From the NCBI GenBank assembly GCA_900128585.1, contig LT642179.1, positions 1-41,016 of the forward strand: 41,016 nucleotides of DNA, written 5' to 3'. The position numbers and the translations under genes were made by a program. The notes under the pieces were generated by a model. The model searched no databases and was not told the origin of the DNA. It worked only from the letters and a program-made list of their open reading frames with translations. Shown here piece after piece: positions 38,917-41,016 of this stretch (position 1 is the stretch's first letter; each line of letters opens with the position of its first letter). Origin of the DNA: Stramenopiles sp. TOSAG23-3. Taxonomy: Eukaryota; Sar.

Positions 38917-39333
38917 TTACTTTCGGCGGGTTACTTCTATTATCTGCTTCGTTGCACAGTTCATTCGATTAAGAACAGCTTCCGCCATTGATGGCTTCAG
39001 CGCTGAATTCACACGGGGGTTTTCACAATACGTGCTTGGGTAATTTCGTTTTTCGGGTTTCCTCTTTTTGGTTTTATTTATTACAAACTTCTTAATTTTT
39101 GGTTTAGTTGATTTTTTCGGGGGTGCAACTGACTTTGTTCTATTTTTACTTTCACTTGGTTCGATTGATCGATGTTTTGCAGAATTATTCTCTCGCGTGC
39201 CCCATGGACCCCAGTCTTTCTTCTTTTTGTGCGTTTTTGGAGACCGAAGAGCTGTCAGTGTATTAGTGATTTCCTTTTCCGTTCTTCTTTTTGAGGCAGT
39301 ACTGGTCTTTCCTTGATTAGAAACCTTCTCCAT
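38917..39333 (-). CDS. Small basic hypothetical protein
   Basis: The product is 138 aa, strongly basic (Lys/Arg/Thr/Ser-rich), with stretches such as KTHKKKKDWGPWG and KKSTKPKIKKFVINKTKKRK. The C-terminus AEAVLNRMNCATKQIIEV is more ordered. No family is recognised. The charge suggests a nuclear or nucleolar/ribosome-associated protein (inference). The frame runs from a good ATG to a stop just 80 bases from the convergent ankyrin gene, in sequence less A+T rich than the spacers. Low complexity leaves room for a false call. Confidence 0.5.
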   Translation of the reverse strand: MEKVSNQGKTSTASKRRTEKEITNTLTALRSPKTHKKKKDWGPWGTRENNSAKHRSIEPSESKNRTKSVAPPKKSTKPKIKKFVINKTKKRKPEKRNYPSTYCENPRVNSALKPSMAEAVLNRMNCATKQIIEVTRRK

Positions 39334-39692
39334 TGCACAATACTTTCATCAATGCAAGGTATTACCACATTCGCTTCTTGTACAACTTGTGTTTATAATT
39401 TTATTGGCAAAAAACAGCCTTTATTCGAGTACCGGTACTACCGAACAGGCACATTTCGACCAGTACAAAAACAAACGACGACGAGTAATAGAGTGTAAAA
39501 AAAAGTTTGATTTTTTTGTTTTGTGAAAAAAAAAATAGTAGTTATATTACATTGTAATAGCATTGTAACGGATAAAACACCCACCACGACCAACAACCAA
39601 CAACAACGAGGACGGTACCGGTAAGTACAATGGTTCGAGGATCGTGATGAGTGATGTCCTCGTCGTAGTATATATACGATGAGCAAGACATC
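39334..39692. other. Short bidirectional spacer
   Basis: This spacer lies between the basic-protein gene and the next plus-strand gene. It has GGTACCGGTA-type motifs (39430, 39614) and a GTAAGT at 39621 that could be a 5' splice site of an untranslated exon, without other support. Nothing else was seen. Confidence 0.4.
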
Positions 39693-39953
39693 ATGGTGTA
39701 CATGATGCTGAAATTAAATCACAAGTTTTTCGTCTTCGCTAACGAATTGTCACTTGCTGGTGATCCTTCTTTAAAATCCATTAGGGGCAGATTTTCATAT
39801 AAGGGCACGAAATTATTGTTGCAAAAGGAAATAGACGATAACCCAGACCGTGGTTTTTCAAAAACTTTAAAAAAATGGCGACGATGGAAACATTTCGCGA
39901 AGCCTACTATTGGATGGTTGAGCAAAAGAAGAAAATTAAGAGAAAAATATTAG
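39693..39953 (+). CDS. Small ORF overlapping the start of the ankyrin-like gene
   Basis: This is an 86-codon frame from an ATG (MVYMMLKLNHKFFVFANE), Lys/Arg-rich towards the end, overlapping the next frame by 79 bases. It may be an upstream ORF, a separate small protein, or the true N-terminal part of the following gene displaced by a frameshift or missed intron. No homology is recognised. Confidence 0.3.
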   Translation: MVYMMLKLNHKFFVFANELSLAGDPSLKSIRGRFSYKGTKLLLQKEIDDNPDRGFSKTLKKWRRWKHFAKPTIGWLSKRRKLREKY

Positions 39954-40474
39954 GCCCCAATAGTGAAACCATTTCGGGAATATACTTTGACATAGAGGAG
40001 GGCATATCAATGGAGGCTGCAGCTTATCTGGAGCTGGTGAAACTTGGGAAACATTTGAAACCTGATAAATTTTATTCCAGGAAGATGTGGCTCGAAGCTT
40101 GCTTTTATGGTCGTGTAGAAATGGTCAGATTAGGATACGAGAATTATAAAATGCAGCGGGAGAAGAAACAAAGCCATGTTGATTTTTGGGAACGTGTTGC
40201 AAACCAAGCGATGATTGAAGTGTTAAGGTGCCCGACTCCTAACGTGGAAATAATAAAAATATTAGTTGAACAATTGGGAGCAGACCCAAACTATCATGAC
40301 AAAAAAACAGCTGACACACCTGCGACTATAATATGCAGGAAGGAGCCGCATGATAGTCCATCAACACTATCAAAAAAGATTGCCATCTGCGAGTATTTTT
40401 TGCAGAGTAAGAGGGTCAACTTTCTGTACACCGTTCCGTGCTTCCTACCGCGGGACACTCATCCTCCCATCTAA
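39875..40474 (+). CDS. Ankyrin-like protein, possibly truncated
   Basis: This is a 199-codon frame. Residues after about 55 resemble degenerate ankyrin units of the long-insert type seen in protist and giant-virus-like ankyrin proteins: MWLEACFYGRVEMVRLGYE, NVEIIKILVEQLGADPNYHD, TPATIICRK, AICEYFLQSKRVNFLYT. The last unit stops abruptly within a repeat, and the tail (CFLPRDTHPPI) overlaps the opposite-strand gene. So the gene may be truncated or spliced further: a GTAAGA lies at 40407. The start is the first ATG in frame, but an overlapping upstream frame confuses the N-terminus. A function beyond protein binding cannot be assigned. Confidence 0.5.
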   Translation: MATMETFREAYYWMVEQKKKIKRKILGPNSETISGIYFDIEEGISMEAAAYLELVKLGKHLKPDKFYSRKMWLEACFYGRVEMVRLGYENYKMQREKKQSHVDFWERVANQAMIEVLRCPTPNVEIIKILVEQLGADPNYHDKKTADTPATIICRKEPHDSPSTLSKKIAICEYFLQSKRVNFLYTVPCFLPRDTHPPI

Positions 40475-41015
40475 TTCGTACGGACTGTGTTGGGATATTC
40501 TTGGCGTGATCAAGGCGATCCCTCCAGCCGTAAACACCACAGTCATCAAACGTAAAAGACAAATGAAGAATATCCGCGGTAGGCGGAGCGCTGGAAGAGA
40601 TTAAATTTCGCTCGCGTTGCGCAGCATATCTCATAAATCCAAAATTACGGTCCATGTTCCTTGCATCATCTAGCTTGCTAACAAAAAAGTTGAATCTGAA
40701 TGGCAAGTTCATTTTTGTTGGTATGGAGTTCTTTATGGCGAGCCTCCGCAAGACGTCCTGTAATTCGTCAGTTTCGACACTTTCATTTCTTTCCCCCAAT
40801 CGATGTTTTATAACTTCACAGATCTTAATTGCACGAACTGAATGTATCTCGACCGCAGCATGAGAACAACTTTTGACAAAGTACCGAGTGGCCATCTTGA
40901 TGTTTCCCGCTTTAGCCAAAGCATTTCCATAGGCGGAAAACACGCGCCACCAATTCATTGGCGAATGGGCACTGTCGAGGTTCTCAAGTTCATTAAAATA
41001 ATACAATGCTTTGTC
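40416..41015 (-). CDS. TPR/PPR-like protein, C-terminal part (runs off the right edge)
   Basis: The frame is open to the window edge without an ATG start, so only the last about 200 residues are present. LYYFNELENLDSAHSPMNWW continuing VFSAYGNALAKAGNIKMATRYF has the paired-helix spacing of tetratricopeptide or pentatricopeptide repeats, followed by more helices (AVEIHSVRAIKICEVIKHRL). The C-terminus is unrecognised. It overlaps the tail of the convergent ankyrin-like frame by 59 bases. Such repeats mediate protein (TPR) or RNA (PPR) binding; I cannot decide which from this fragment. Confidence 0.5.
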   Translation of the reverse strand, partial: DKALYYFNELENLDSAHSPMNWWRVFSAYGNALAKAGNIKMATRYFVKSCSHAAVEIHSVRAIKICEVIKHRLGERNESVETDELQDVLRRLAIKNSIPTKMNLPFRFNFFVSKLDDARNMDRNFGFMRYAAQRERNLISSSAPPTADILHLSFTFDDCGVYGWRDRLDHAKNIPTQSVRIRWEDECPAVGSTERCTES

Positions 41016-41016
41016 C

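Noticed and set aside
39621-39626. GTAAGT as donor of a 5' untranslated intron
   Set aside because: No matching branch site and acceptor were found before the next ATG; isolated motif.

Overview
This window comes from a nuclear genome of a unicellular eukaryote. The genes are eukaryote-only: GATOR1 subunit NPRL3, YVH1/DUSP12 phosphatase, elongin C, importin alpha and the RAP74 subunit of TFIIF. A mitochondrial ribosomal protein carries an apparent transit peptide, and one gene has a textbook spliceosomal intron. Genes are mostly intronless and dense, on both strands, with mixed-composition coding sequence. They are separated by strongly A+T-rich spacers full of microsatellites. I cannot fix the lineage from sequence alone; an intron-poor protist (for example a stramenopile) is a guess.

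Layout. The left edge (1-82) is a relic repeat with a second copy at 32317-32398. Then come NPRL3 (-), a long coiled-coil protein (-), and DUSP12 (-), which is divergent from elongin C (+). Next are an unknown coiled-coil protein (-) and a GW/WG-repeat protein (-), the latter divergent from a RING-H2 protein (+). An LRR/EF-hand protein (-) and a PDZ-domain gene (-) with an apparent frameshift follow. A modified importin alpha (-) is divergent from TFIIF alpha (+). A bS18m-multi-KH fusion (-) is divergent from a lactonase (+, 94-nt intron). A mobile-element graveyard (32200-32800) comes next, followed by a LisH/FKBP protein (-) divergent from a large ankyrin protein (+). A small basic protein (-), a second ankyrin-like gene (+) and a partial TPR-like gene (-) running off the right edge close the window.

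I see no operon-like functional cluster; neighbours are mostly unrelated housekeeping genes, often arranged as head-to-head pairs around shared spacers. The most unusual item is at 25791-29465. A clear bacterial-type ribosomal protein S18 core sits behind a mitochondrial presequence and is fused to about a dozen KH-like modules, which suggests a mitoribosomal subunit with a giant RNA-binding tail. Other unusual architectures are importin alpha without a visible IBB but with a Cys-rich/Lys-rich C-terminal extension, a protein with AGO-hook-like WG repeats, and a LisH-CxxC-FKBP protein with altered active-site residues.

The spacers share recurring sequence families (GGTACC/TATTAATA-type and TAGACGACTACGAGG-type) that coding annotation does not explain. 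All family assignments are by eye from protein motifs; none was checked by a database search.
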